Shown here piece after piece: positions 36,360 through 45,416 of a stretch of DNA of 64,000 bases. The notes under the pieces were generated by a model. The model did no database searches and was not told the origin of the DNA. It saw only the letters and a list, made by a program, of their open reading frames with translations. Position numbers and translations under genes: made by a program. The first letter of the stretch is position 1, and every line of letters begins with the position of its first letter. The DNA comes from Coraliomargarita sinensis (GTDB lineage: Bacteria; Verrucomicrobiota; Verrucomicrobiia; Opitutales; Coraliomargaritaceae), in contig NZ_QHJQ01000001.1 in NCBI RefSeq assembly GCF_003185655.1, positions 248,001 through 312,000 of the forward strand. Reading direction: 5' to 3'.

Positions 36360-36430
36360 GTAGTGGTGTGCTTCAGCCACCACAGTCGACGTTTGTCGGA
36401 TCTGGCGTGCGAGCGGTGGCTCACCGCTAC
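36360..36430. repeat. GTAG-headed REPIN-like inverted pair
   Basis: Left arm GTAGTGGTGTGCTTCAGCCA then CCAC; right arm on the minus strand GTAGCGGTGAGCCACCGCTC. Both have the GTAG(C/T)GGTG head and a hairpin stem GTGG/CCAC. Located between the sucrose phosphatase and the toxin-antitoxin-like locus. Confidence 0.6.
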
Positions 36431-36539
36431 GTTTGCTGCAGTTCAGACTCAACCGGTCTTATCGAAGTGCCATTCGGGAAAGGGACGATTTTGGTAGGGT
36501 TACAAAAAGATTGCGTCCGGAAGTTGCAGGGGCTTTCCG

Positions 36540-37898
36540 CTAATTTGAACTCGGAACAATCTTCTCTCTGGAGTAGCGCCACATCGCATCCACCTCGTTC
36601 TGGGAAAGAGTAGGGAAGAGGCCTTGGTTGCGGAGGTGAGCGTAGGAAAGTATTTCCTTACCCGCTTTCCGGTTGATCGCTTCTGCGGCAATAGCGGGAT
36701 GGACCTTCATGTCCTGGGCAAAGCGAAGTAAGTCGTAGAGCGTTGGATTTCGCTCGCGGTGGCGGACCATAAACTGAAGTAAGTCCTCGCTATAGATCAG
36801 CGCTTTGTCTGCCCATTCGTCGGCTTCCCGCTCTCGGGTATCCTCTTGTCTGTCTACATATTCCGCGAAGACATCGTCCGGAGTTTCGATATGAAGGAGC
36901 AGGTGAGCAATTTCATGAAAGAGAACCTTCCAGAATTCGGCGGTATTCTTAAACTTTAGTCCATGAATGATCATGGCTTTGGTTGGAGAAAGCAGGCGGG
37001 TGCAGCCCCGGTAAGCAGAGCGCTTGAAAATTGGGACAACGACCAGCGCGACGCCCGCCTCCGCGAGGCGTTCTTTGATGTCCTTGAAAACTTCATGGGG
37101 TTCTTCCTGTGTCATTTCGCGAAGGTCATCGGTGGCATCGCTTAGTTTCTTTCGGTCGTAAGGTGCGACCTTGGTTTGATGCGCGGCCATTTCTCCGATC
37201 TTAATCCAGAGGCCTCCGCTGATTGTGCTGAATGTCTGATTTGTGTCTTTGTAGGCGGCTTGGCCGAGGCAATAGGTCTCCATCGCTTGACCGAATTCAA
37301 CTAGATTGCCGTGTCCGGTAAACTGGCAAAGCTCGGTTCTTCGGCTTTTGGGGCTGCGAGTCGTCTCGACCAAACCAATTTGCGCAAGTTTAGTATAATC
37401 AATGGCCTCAAGTATCTTTTTTTCTTCAACATCAGGCTGCTTATCTGTGAAGGGCACGGTATGAGTTTTCACTCCGAAGCGCCGCTGCTTTAAAGTTTCG
37501 AAGGCTACAGGTTCGGCTATGAGCAAGCGGATGTAGTTACTAATCGACTCCGAGGCGCGCGCTTTCCCGGTTAGCCAGCGAGAGATGTTTTTTTCACCTA
37601 ACCCAGTGATATCGGAGGCTTCGCGCTGCGTCAGTTCGTATGTATCTAAAAAGTCCTGCCAATCCTCAGGGGAGAGTGAGTGGGTGAGTTTTCTGAGCTG
37701 GGTTTCGATCTTGCGGTTGCCTTCGTCGCCCAAAACCACGTCACCGCACTGGTCGCAGCATAGCATCGGAACACTCTTGATGGTAATTTCAGGATGACCT
37801 TCCAGTGAAGTTGTGTAGTCTTTCTTGATGGGATGCAGGTGCCCACTCTCGCACTCAAAGCACGGGATTTCAGTCTGGTTTGTTGGTTGATTTTTCAT
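36540..37898 (-). CDS. Antitoxin-like protein: zinc ribbon, HTH and ImmA/IrrE peptidase
   Basis: 452 residues with three parts. (1) MqsA/YgiT-like zinc-binding region with C13-x-x-C16 and C48-x-x-C51 (CFEC, CDQC). (2) XRE-type helix-turn-helix (about 80-120) with LTQREASDITGLGEKNISRWLTGK, as in MqsA. (3) ImmA/IrrE metallopeptidase (about 240-420) with the zinc motif FHEIAHLLLH (H328, E329, H332). The first two parts make an MqsA-type antitoxin/repressor; the third is a peptidase known from phage-repressor and stress-response control. Preceded on the same strand by a small toxin-like frame and a double palindrome, so it is likely to bind its own promoter. No ribosome site is evident, which suggests coupling to the overlapping frame upstream. 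Confidence 0.8.
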   Translation of the reverse strand: MKNQPTNQTEIPCFECESGHLHPIKKDYTTSLEGHPEITIKSVPMLCCDQCGDVVLGDEGNRKIETQLRKLTHSLSPEDWQDFLDTYELTQREASDITGLGEKNISRWLTGKARASESISNYIRLLIAEPVAFETLKQRRFGVKTHTVPFTDKQPDVEEKKILEAIDYTKLAQIGLVETTRSPKSRRTELCQFTGHGNLVEFGQAMETYCLGQAAYKDTNQTFSTISGGLWIKIGEMAAHQTKVAPYDRKKLSDATDDLREMTQEEPHEVFKDIKERLAEAGVALVVVPIFKRSAYRGCTRLLSPTKAMIIHGLKFKNTAEFWKVLFHEIAHLLLHIETPDDVFAEYVDRQEDTREREADEWADKALIYSEDLLQFMVRHRERNPTLYDLLRFAQDMKVHPAIAAEAINRKAGKEILSYAHLRNQGLFPTLSQNEVDAMWRYSREKIVPSSN

Positions 37899-38049
37899 GG
37901 AAAGAAGGGTCGATGGGAATAAGCGGTAGTGGCTTTTCGGGGATATCGTGAGGATGGACGTTGATTTTCACGCGGGGAGGATCGCCCTTCGGCGATAGTG
38001 TAATGTGTATGAGTAAATCTTCTTCCTCCAGATTCTCGCTGCGCAGCAC
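37870..38049 (-). pseudogene. Second part of an interrupted toxin-like frame
   Basis: A 59-codon GTG-started frame (LRSENLEEEDLLIHITLSPK, continuing with GDPPRVKINVHPHD) in the same reading frame as the 73-residue gene just upstream, separated from it only by one TAA and one codon. No ribosome site precedes the GTG. It ends within the antitoxin gene, overlapping its start by 29 bases. The sequence reads as the natural continuation of the upstream protein, so this may be the C-terminal half of a gene broken by a nonsense change, or a separately translated small protein. Confidence 0.5.
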
Positions 38050-38052
38050 GAA

Positions 38053-38274
38053 TTAATACTTGGTTGGATTCGTTCTCGGTTTGAAAAAGAGTTGGTAGCG
38101 CTCAAGAGCGAAAGCCAACTCCTCGTAAAGGCCGACATCAGATATGCCCCATTTGTCGAGCCATGCCCGTGTCGGATGCTCGCCCAGAAATCTCCGGTTT
38201 GGTGTCCTCAGGCATTCGATTATGATTTCGCGGACGCCCGCAGGGGCGGTTCTCGGCGGAGCGGGCTGTCGCAT
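38053..38274 (-). CDS. Toxin-like small protein, possibly truncated
   Basis: 73 residues (MRQPAPPRTAPAGVREIIIE to FKPRTNPTKY). No family is recognised with certainty. Seen: a Pro-rich start, then predicted helices with GLYEELAFALERYQLFF. Position before an MqsA/HTH antitoxin, behind a double operator, matches the toxin of an MqsRA-like order. The frame ends in TAA, but sense codons continue directly after it (see 37870-38049), so a full-length product of about 134 residues would result if the stop were read through or absent. Confidence 0.5.
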   Translation of the reverse strand: MRQPAPPRTAPAGVREIIIECLRTPNRRFLGEHPTRAWLDKWGISDVGLYEELAFALERYQLFFKPRTNPTKY

Positions 38275-38289
38275 TACAAAGACTGTGTA

Positions 38290-38333
38290 GTGCTAATAGG
38301 CACATTGTCAATGTAATAGGTGCTTAAAAGCAC
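38290..38333 (-). promoter_or_regulatory. Double palindromic operator and promoter of the toxin-antitoxin locus
   Basis: Two palindromes of the form GTGC-N6-GCAC: GTGCTAATAGGCAC is the near-match at 38290-38303 on the plus strand and GTGCTTAAAAGCAC is at 38320-38333. Their centres are 30 bases apart, about three helical turns. Between them, on the minus strand, TTGACA (38311-38306) is a perfect -35 box; a weak -10 TACACA lies 16 bases on (38289-38284). The toxin-like ATG is at 38274. The layout suggests autoregulation by the HTH protein. Confidence 0.65.
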
Positions 38334-38340
38334 TTAATAT

Positions 38341-40041
38341 TCATGTTATGACAGCCCTTGGTCGCTTCCCGCTTTTCCCGATGCCGGGGTTGAAGGTGTT
38401 GGTCGGGTCGAGCTTTTCGTAAAAAGCCTTGAGTTGGGGTTCGGCTTCGTAGAGGTGGCCGACGTTGTGCTCGGCGGGGTATTTGGCACCCTGCGCATCG
38501 AGGCGTTCCAGCAGCTTGGCTTTCATGGCCTTTAGGTCGGTGCCTTTCTTGAAGATGTAGTCGCGGTGAAAGACGTGGCACATGAAGTGGCCGTAATCCA
38601 GAGCGAGATCGAGATGCGGTTCAAGCTCAGGCGGAAGGGGCTCGGCCCAGTTCGGGTCTTTCCCGAGCAGGGCGACGTCGAGTGCCAGCACTTCCTCGGT
38701 CGTCTTTTGGTGGACGGTTTGGTAGCGGATGGCGGCACCGGCCGCGGCGAAGCGGTGGAGCAGGGCGGCCTCCTGCTCTTTGGGTGTGCATTCGAAGAAG
38801 TCGACGCCCGCATGCCGGCTCCAGTCCTCCTCGAGGTAAGTGCGGGCTTCCTCGATGCCGTCGTCTGCCATGCTGAGGATGAGGTAGTATTGAAAACGGT
38901 CGCGATAATTCAGCAGACGCTGGGGCAGGTGCCGCGTGAAGAGCCGGCTGAGATGATAGAGGAACAGGTCCGGGAGAAATTTGGGGAGGAAGGGCAGCTT
39001 GTTAAGCCGGTACTCGACCGCCGATTTCAGCGCGTAGGCCTTGGGCAGTCGGCGCGTGCCGAGGTGCTTGATGGAGAGAAAGACATCTTTCCCGTAGCGT
39101 TCAGCTACCGTAAAGATCTCCCGGTTCATGTATTCGCACATCTCCGGCAGTTCCTGAAACTTTGTCAGGATGTGGCGGCGCAGCTGGGTGAAATCTTCCG
39201 GGTTGTCGGTCCCGAGAAAGAAGACCTGCTTCTTATTGGGCAGGGGGTAAGTATCCACGCGCACGGCGAAGGCGGCGACTTTTCCCGCGCTGCCGCTGAC
39301 GTCATACAGCCGCTTGGGGTCGGCGTTGTAGCGGTTGGGCACGTTGGCATTGAGATCGCGGATACGGTCGGCATAGTCCCGGTCGGATGCGGATTCATCC
39401 CAGCCTTCGAGATCACTGCTTGAGATGGAGCCCGCTTCCAGACGATTGAAAATATCTTCCGGCGTGTCGCCCAGGCCGCGGATGCCGAGGTGGTTGACGA
39501 GCTTCAGTTGTCCCTCCGCATCCACCCGCGCGAAGAGCGACAGCTCTGTGTAGGAGGACCCGCGCTTGCAGAGTGCGCCTCCGGCATTGTTGGCGATCCC
39601 GCCCACGATAGTCGCCCCAATGGTAGTCGAGCCGATGACGGAGTGAGGGGCGCGGCCGAGGGGCTGGAGTAACTTTTCCAGCTCGTGGAGAGAGGCTCCG
39701 GGAAAAGCGAGTACCTGCTTGCCGCCATCGAGCAGGATGAGCTTGGTCAGTCGGGTGGTGTTGATGATGACCACAGGCCGACCGTAGTCATCGCCACTCG
39801 GACAGGAGCCTTCGGTCAGGCCCGTCTTGGCCCCTTGCATGATGATGGCACAGCCGCTGTCGACACAGACCTGTAAAGTACGCCATTGTTGCAAAAGTGT
39901 TTCCGGGAAAACCACCGCCAGGGCGTTTCCTTTGCCGGATCGGAAGCCGGAACGGTAATAAGCAGTCTTCTTTTCTCCGCTGTGTATATTCCTTGGCCCC
40001 ACGACTGCCCGGAGCTTTTCGAGTAGAGCGGAATCGGACAT
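38341..40041 (-). CDS. dld: FAD-dependent D-lactate dehydrogenase (quinone type)
   Basis: 566 residues, as E. coli Dld. A peripheral membrane enzyme oxidising D-lactate to pyruvate and passing electrons to quinone. Seen: FAD-binding part with QGAKTGLTEGSCPSGDDYGR near 69-88, VIGSTTIGATIVGGIANNAG, GGALCKRGSSYTE, an extended RLYDVSGSAGKVAAFAVRVDTYP, a membrane-binding Arg/Tyr-rich zone (LFLYHLSRLFTRHLPQRLL), and a C-terminal YPAEHNVGHLYEA. Sits 19 bases downstream of purM on the same strand. Energy gain from lactate also links to pyruvate kinase at the left edge (inference). Confidence 0.93.
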   Translation of the reverse strand: MSDSALLEKLRAVVGPRNIHSGEKKTAYYRSGFRSGKGNALAVVFPETLLQQWRTLQVCVDSGCAIIMQGAKTGLTEGSCPSGDDYGRPVVIINTTRLTKLILLDGGKQVLAFPGASLHELEKLLQPLGRAPHSVIGSTTIGATIVGGIANNAGGALCKRGSSYTELSLFARVDAEGQLKLVNHLGIRGLGDTPEDIFNRLEAGSISSSDLEGWDESASDRDYADRIRDLNANVPNRYNADPKRLYDVSGSAGKVAAFAVRVDTYPLPNKKQVFFLGTDNPEDFTQLRRHILTKFQELPEMCEYMNREIFTVAERYGKDVFLSIKHLGTRRLPKAYALKSAVEYRLNKLPFLPKFLPDLFLYHLSRLFTRHLPQRLLNYRDRFQYYLILSMADDGIEEARTYLEEDWSRHAGVDFFECTPKEQEAALLHRFAAAGAAIRYQTVHQKTTEEVLALDVALLGKDPNWAEPLPPELEPHLDLALDYGHFMCHVFHRDYIFKKGTDLKAMKAKLLERLDAQGAKYPAEHNVGHLYEAEPQLKAFYEKLDPTNTFNPGIGKSGKRPRAVIT

Positions 40042-40060
40042 AGAGCGAAGGAATAGATGC

Positions 40061-41257
<1,197 letters not shown>

Positions 41258-41277
41258 GACGGAAAGAGAATTTTTTG

Positions 41278-41300
41278 AAACCGTTAATTTACGTTAATTT
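41278..41300. repeat. Phased ACGTTAAT motif, copy 1
   Basis: AACCGTTAATTTACGTTAAT: two CGTTAAT units 10 bases apart. It lies between purM and the broken GxxExxY gene, in the purM promoter region. Confidence 0.55.
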
Positions 41301-41322
41301 TGAGAGAGGAATTTAAGAGAGT

Positions 41323-41702
41323 TTAATGGTTTTTTAAGGTGACTTTGCGCCATTGGAGGCTGGGGTGTTTGAAGTTAATGATGATGCCGGTACTTTTACC
41401 TGTGATTCGTAAGTAGGTTAGCATTTGGCCGAGTTCGTTCTCGCCAATGGATTCAATGGTTTTTGTATCAACGAAAAGTACATCTTCGACTTCCAAATCA
41501 GGGATGTATTCATCCACTTTTTCACCTTTGTAGATAACAGGATAGATTGATTGCTGGCTATAGTGAATTCCCAGATAGCGCAGTTCGACAACCAGAGCTC
41601 TTTCATAGGTTTTTCGCGTAGCCCATACCCGGTGCTTGTGTGCACGGCCATTGCCGCGCCCACAACTTTGTAGATCAGATCATCGATTGATTCCTCGTTC
41701 AT
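41323..41702 (-). pseudogene. GxxExxY protein gene, frameshifted
   Basis: Two overlapping minus-strand frames join into one GxxExxY-type protein if a single base is added in the A5 run at 41610-41614 (minus-strand reading AAAAA). The first frame gives MNEESIDDLIYKVVGAAMAV and HTSTGYGLREK; the second continues TYERALVVELRYLGIHYSQQ and, after a KVDEYIPDLEVEDVLFVDTK core, ends in GIIINFKHPSLQWRK. The natural join LREK-TYERAL gives the family's G-x-x-E-x-x-Y. It may be decayed, a sequencing error at the A run, or a -1 frameshift site. It is a divergent relative of the intact gene at 1979-2383. Confidence 0.75.
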
Positions 41703-41708
41703 GGGTAA

Positions 41709-41743
41709 AAAATTTACGTTAATTCACGTTAATTAACGGTTCA
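41709..41743. repeat. Phased ACGTTAAT motif, copy 2
   Basis: TTTACGTTAATTCACGTTAA then TTAACGGTTCAA: units at 10-base steps. It lies between the broken GxxExxY gene and plsC, starting at the ATG side of the former and overlapping the plsC stop by a few bases. Confidence 0.55.
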
Positions 41744-42385
41744 ACAAACAACCTCGCTCGGCATGCGCAACTCGGCAATCCGTGCCATGATCCGGCGGCT
41801 GGCTTCGAGATATCTCTCGGGGTGTTGCTTGCCGGGGTCGAGCTCTTCCGGCGTCATCGGCCGGTCGTAGGCGATGTGGATGCGTCCGCCGATTTTCGGG
41901 GCTTTGCGCTGGCGGCCGTAAGCCTCGTACGTGCCGAATAGGCGGACGGGGATGATGGTGGCGCGTGACTTGCAGGCGATCATGCCGGCACCGGGCTTGG
42001 GCTCTGCCAGCAAGCCGTCAGGTGAGCGGGTGCCTTCAGGATAAATAGCGACTGCACCGCCAGCCTTGAGGGCTTTGAAGATGGCTTTGAGCGATTTGAC
42101 CTCGGCGTTCTCACGGGCGACCGGGATGGTGCCGATCTGCACCAGGCCCTTGCCGAAAAGTCCTTTGAAGAGGGTGTCGCGGGCGAAGTAGTTGATCTGC
42201 CGGTGAAGGCAGGCGCCGATTGCGGGCGGATCGTAGAAGCTGACGTGGTTGGCCGCAAAAATGACCGGGCCCTTAGCGGGGATGTTTTCTTTACCGCTCT
42301 GGGTGTAATCGTAGAAGGTGCTGAAATACCAGTTCGCGATGGAACGCGTCAGTTCGTAGAGTTTTGGATTCGGGATCGAATTCAT
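41741..42385 (-). CDS. plsC: 1-acyl-sn-glycerol-3-phosphate acyltransferase
   Basis: 214 residues, membrane-associated, makes phosphatidic acid from lysophosphatidic acid. Seen: block I ANHVSFYDPP (H47 and D52, the NHx4D motif), block II-like QIGTIPVAREN, block III YPEGTRSPDG near 119-128, and block IV with IIPVRLFG. One hydrophobic helix is predicted near the N-terminus. It is 28 bases downstream of cmk, a pairing often seen in bacterial genomes. Confidence 0.9.
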   Translation of the reverse strand: MNSIPNPKLYELTRSIANWYFSTFYDYTQSGKENIPAKGPVIFAANHVSFYDPPAIGACLHRQINYFARDTLFKGLFGKGLVQIGTIPVARENAEVKSLKAIFKALKAGGAVAIYPEGTRSPDGLLAEPKPGAGMIACKSRATIIPVRLFGTYEAYGRQRKAPKIGGRIHIAYDRPMTPEELDPGKQHPERYLEASRRIMARIAELRMPSEVVC

Positions 42386-42413
42386 TAAATGGCTGATGAT
42401 TAAAGACTAATTG

Positions 42414-43088
42414 CTAATCGGAGGTATTTCCGGTGCCGATCAGGTTTATGATGTGCTCGATCACTTCTTCCAGGCTGCGTGGACCGGTATCGACACGGAT
42501 GGCCCCTTCCGGGCAGACGAGTGGAGCAGTCTTCCTGGCCTTGTCCATCTTGTCGCGGTCAGCGATGGAGTCGGTTTGCCCTTCCTTCGCGCGCCGTGCG
42601 GCGCGCGTCGCTTCGTCGGCTTCGAGGAAAAAGCGGTGTTGGGCATCCGGGAAAATGATCGAGCCAATATCACGACCTTCCATGATCAGACCTCTGAAGC
42701 CTTCTTCCCGTCCGACATTCGCCTGATTCCGCTGATATTCGAAGAGTGACTGTCGTACGGCTGGTATCGCGGCGAATTTGGAAACCGAGGCATTCACTTC
42801 CGGCGAGCGGATTTCCACTTCGGTCGGAACGCGCCCGTCGATACAGAGTCGGGCAGTACGTCGATCGAGGTGGGTCTTCAGATCCAGGGCAGCCAGGGTA
42901 TCCTGCAAATCATCTTCCGGGGAGGCTCCGGTGGCGAGGAGGGCAAAGGTGATCGTCCGGTAATGCGCCCCGGTGTCCACGTGCATCAGGTCGAGTCGTT
43001 CCGCCAGTCCCTTCGAGGTGCTGGATTTGCCCACGGCGGCACCGCCGTCGATGGCAATGATTTTGAATTCTGAGGATAAGGCTGGCAT
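42414..43088 (-). CDS. cmk: Cytidylate kinase
   Basis: Phosphorylates CMP and dCMP with ATP. 224 residues, normal. Seen: P-loop IDGGAAVGKSSTSKGLAE (13-30), HVDTGAHYRTITFALL, VNASVSKFAAIPAVRQSLFEYQRN, the conserved GLIMEGRDIGSIIFPDA and a late DRKD-like RDKMDKARKTAPLVCPEGAI. The ATG at 43088 is the first in frame. Upstream of plsC in a two-gene unit. Confidence 0.93.
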   Translation of the reverse strand: MPALSSEFKIIAIDGGAAVGKSSTSKGLAERLDLMHVDTGAHYRTITFALLATGASPEDDLQDTLAALDLKTHLDRRTARLCIDGRVPTEVEIRSPEVNASVSKFAAIPAVRQSLFEYQRNQANVGREEGFRGLIMEGRDIGSIIFPDAQHRFFLEADEATRAARRAKEGQTDSIADRDKMDKARKTAPLVCPEGAIRVDTGPRSLEEVIEHIINLIGTGNTSD

Positions 43089-43194
43089 GGGATAAAAAGC
43101 AAAGCCCCATGTTTTCGCTCGGACAAGACCCTAATGCGAGGAAGTTCAGCTCGTGCTCGCATTTTATCGGGTCCTACGCATCAATCTGCATCTC

Positions 43195-45255
43195 ATGACT
43201 TTCCCAATATTCATGACAACGCTCTGCGCCGTCTCTATTGCCGGGCTCGCTTTTGCAGATCCGGTGCCGGAGCGTGATCCGGTGTTTGTGCTGGAGCCCC
43301 TGGTCATTCGGGACCGGGGCTTGGAGACACCTCCATTGGCACTGCCCGCCTCCGTTACGCGGCTCGACCGCGATGATATTCAAAAAGCTTCCGCCCAGCT
43401 CTCGATCAACGAATCCCTCCAAACCGTGCCGGGGGTCTTTGCCCTCAACCCGTACAACTATGCGCAGGACAGTCGCATCGCCATTCGTGGTTTCGGGGCC
43501 CGCTCGGACTTTGGCATTCGAGGCATTCGCCTGGTGGTGGATGGTATTCCGGCCACCTTGCCGGACGGGCAGGGCGGGGTCGATGGTATCGACCTGGGCT
43601 CGACCGGAGAGATGGAAATTATCCGCGGTCCGGCAGCGGCGATCTACGGGCCCGCATCAGGTGGGGTCATCCGGATCAAAACCGAGGAAGCTCCGGCGGT
43701 TCCTTTTACCGAGTTAAGATTGTTGGGCGGTTCCTACGGCCTGTTCAAGAGCCAGTTTAAGGCGGGCTATGCCGAAGGCCCCTGGAACGTTCTCGTGAGC
43801 GGCACTCACTTTGATTATCAAGGCTACCGGGAGAAGAGCCAGACGGAGAACACTTCCTTGAATACCCGGATTGGTTATGCCTTCGAGGACGGCTCCGAGT
43901 TGACCACGGTAATCCAAGCGATCGATTATCCGGTACAGGACGATCCCGGCGGTCTGACCGCGGCCGAGGTCGAAGCTGACCGCCGGCAGGCGCGTGCTCG
44001 CAACCTGCAATTCGATGGAGGCGAGCAGGTTCGCCAGCAGAAGCTCGGATTTGCTTACCGTCGTCCTCTCTCCGATGCCCAGTCCCTTCACGTTCACGCT
44101 TTTCTCGTTAACCGCGATTTTGCCAACAAACTGCCCTTCACCGACGGAGGGCAGGTGGGTTTCGAACGGTTTTTCGGAGGCATGGGGGCCCGCTACGCCT
44201 TTGGCGGGGAGAAGCTCCGTTGGGTAGTGGGCGCTGAAGTCGGGCGGCAGGACGATGCCCGCAAAAACTACGATAATCTCGACGGGGAACGCGGGCCTGT
44301 CGCTTTGGAGCAGGACGAAGTAGTTACGAATGTAGGCAGTTTTGTCGCCTCGGAGTGGGCTGTCTCGGATCAGCTCAGCCTGAGCGCTGCGCTGCGTTAT
44401 GACGAGGTGCACTTTGACGTGGACGACGACTTCCTCAGCGACGGTGACGACAGTGGGAAGCGGACTTTCCGCGAGACCAGCCCTATGCTCGGGCTCCTTT
44501 GGGCGCCTCGGCCGGAGCTCTCGTTTTTTGCCAATTGGACGACTTCGTTTGAAACCCCGACCACAACGGAGCTGGATAACCCCGCCGGTGGCGGTTTCAA
44601 TTCAGCACTCGGATCGCAGACCGCGCAGAGCCTCGAATTCGGTCTCATTGGGCGACTGCCGAATGCGTTCTGGCGCCCGAAGCTCGAACTGACCGTTTTT
44701 TCCATCGATGTCGAAGACGCGCTCGTGCCCTATGAAGTCGAAAACTTTCCCGGCCGTGATTTTTTTCGAAATGCCGGATCGACCCGAAAGGAAGGACTTG
44801 AGGCGCTGCTGGCATTGCAACCGACGGAACGGCTCTCAGCGGTTCTGAGCTATACGTATTCAGACTTTAGATACAAAGACTTTGACAGTCCGGGAGGTGA
44901 CTACGGCGGCAACCGACTGCCCGGGGTTCCGGAGCACTTCGGTAACCTGCGCATCGATTACCGCCACCCCAGTGGGTTCTCAGCAATTTGGAACACGCGG
45001 TTTGTCGGGGCATTGCAGGCCGACGATGCCAACACGACCGAAATTAGCGGTTACAGCTTCTCCGACCTCAGACTCAGTTGGGAGCATGCCTTTGGCGACT
45101 GGACTTTCGAGGCCTTTGCCGGAGTGAATAATCTATTTGATCAGGATTATTCGGCTAATATCCGGATCAATGCCTTCGGCGGACGTTATTACGAGCCTGC
45201 GCTGGGGCGCAACGGGTATGCAGGCCTGCGCCTGCGCTATTCTTTCGGGCAGTGA
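43195..45255 (+). CDS. TonB-dependent outer-membrane receptor
   Basis: 686 residues. Seen: signal peptide (1-20, ending FA), a plug domain with SINESLQTVPGVFALNPYNY and EIIRGPAAAIYGPASGGVIR, then a 22-strand-type barrel and a TonB-dependent receptor C-terminus (LRLRYSFGQ). A TonB-box-like ERDPVFVLEPLVI follows the signal peptide. The plug resembles FecA/siderophore-type receptors, so an iron-complex substrate is likely but not proven. The ATG at 43195 is preferred over a GTG at 43153. It lies 940 bases before the Ton operon. Confidence 0.88.
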   Translation: MTFPIFMTTLCAVSIAGLAFADPVPERDPVFVLEPLVIRDRGLETPPLALPASVTRLDRDDIQKASAQLSINESLQTVPGVFALNPYNYAQDSRIAIRGFGARSDFGIRGIRLVVDGIPATLPDGQGGVDGIDLGSTGEMEIIRGPAAAIYGPASGGVIRIKTEEAPAVPFTELRLLGGSYGLFKSQFKAGYAEGPWNVLVSGTHFDYQGYREKSQTENTSLNTRIGYAFEDGSELTTVIQAIDYPVQDDPGGLTAAEVEADRRQARARNLQFDGGEQVRQQKLGFAYRRPLSDAQSLHVHAFLVNRDFANKLPFTDGGQVGFERFFGGMGARYAFGGEKLRWVVGAEVGRQDDARKNYDNLDGERGPVALEQDEVVTNVGSFVASEWAVSDQLSLSAALRYDEVHFDVDDDFLSDGDDSGKRTFRETSPMLGLLWAPRPELSFFANWTTSFETPTTTELDNPAGGGFNSALGSQTAQSLEFGLIGRLPNAFWRPKLELTVFSIDVEDALVPYEVENFPGRDFFRNAGSTRKEGLEALLALQPTERLSAVLSYTYSDFRYKDFDSPGGDYGGNRLPGVPEHFGNLRIDYRHPSGFSAIWNTRFVGALQADDANTTEISGYSFSDLRLSWEHAFGDWTFEAFAGVNNLFDQDYSANIRINAFGGRYYEPALGRNGYAGLRLRYSFGQ

Positions 45256-45337
45256 GACGGTTTCAGGACTGCCACCTCGGTTGAGGCAGGCAGTGCTAAA
45301 GTGGAGTACTTCGATACGCGCCAGGTGGATGCAGTCA

Positions 45338-45384
45338 CAGCTCGGGAGAGCTGCGTTCCCGGGAACGCAAAACTCCGGTTTTGC
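45338..45384 (+). repeat. Three contiguous perfect hairpins
   Basis: CAGCTC-GGGA-GAGCTG, then GCGTTCCCGGGAACGC, then GCAAAAC-TCCG-GTTTTGC, each sharing its end with the next. They are 33 bases before the SDR start and 83 bases after the receptor stop. A T-rich run (45394-45407) follows, so the last hairpin could stop readthrough from the receptor gene. Confidence 0.75.
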
Positions 45385-45416
45385 GCGTGGGGAGATTTTT
45401 TGTTTTGTTACTGAAC

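Noticed and set aside
35402..36424. 340-codon minus-strand open frame
   Set aside because: Antisense to the HAD phosphatase with intact DLDGTL and GDSGND motifs.
41605..41620. Programmed -1 frameshift in the GxxExxY gene
   Set aside because: Only five A and no full X-XXY-YYZ slippery heptamer; ordinary mutation or sequencing error is simpler, so it is kept as a pseudogene.
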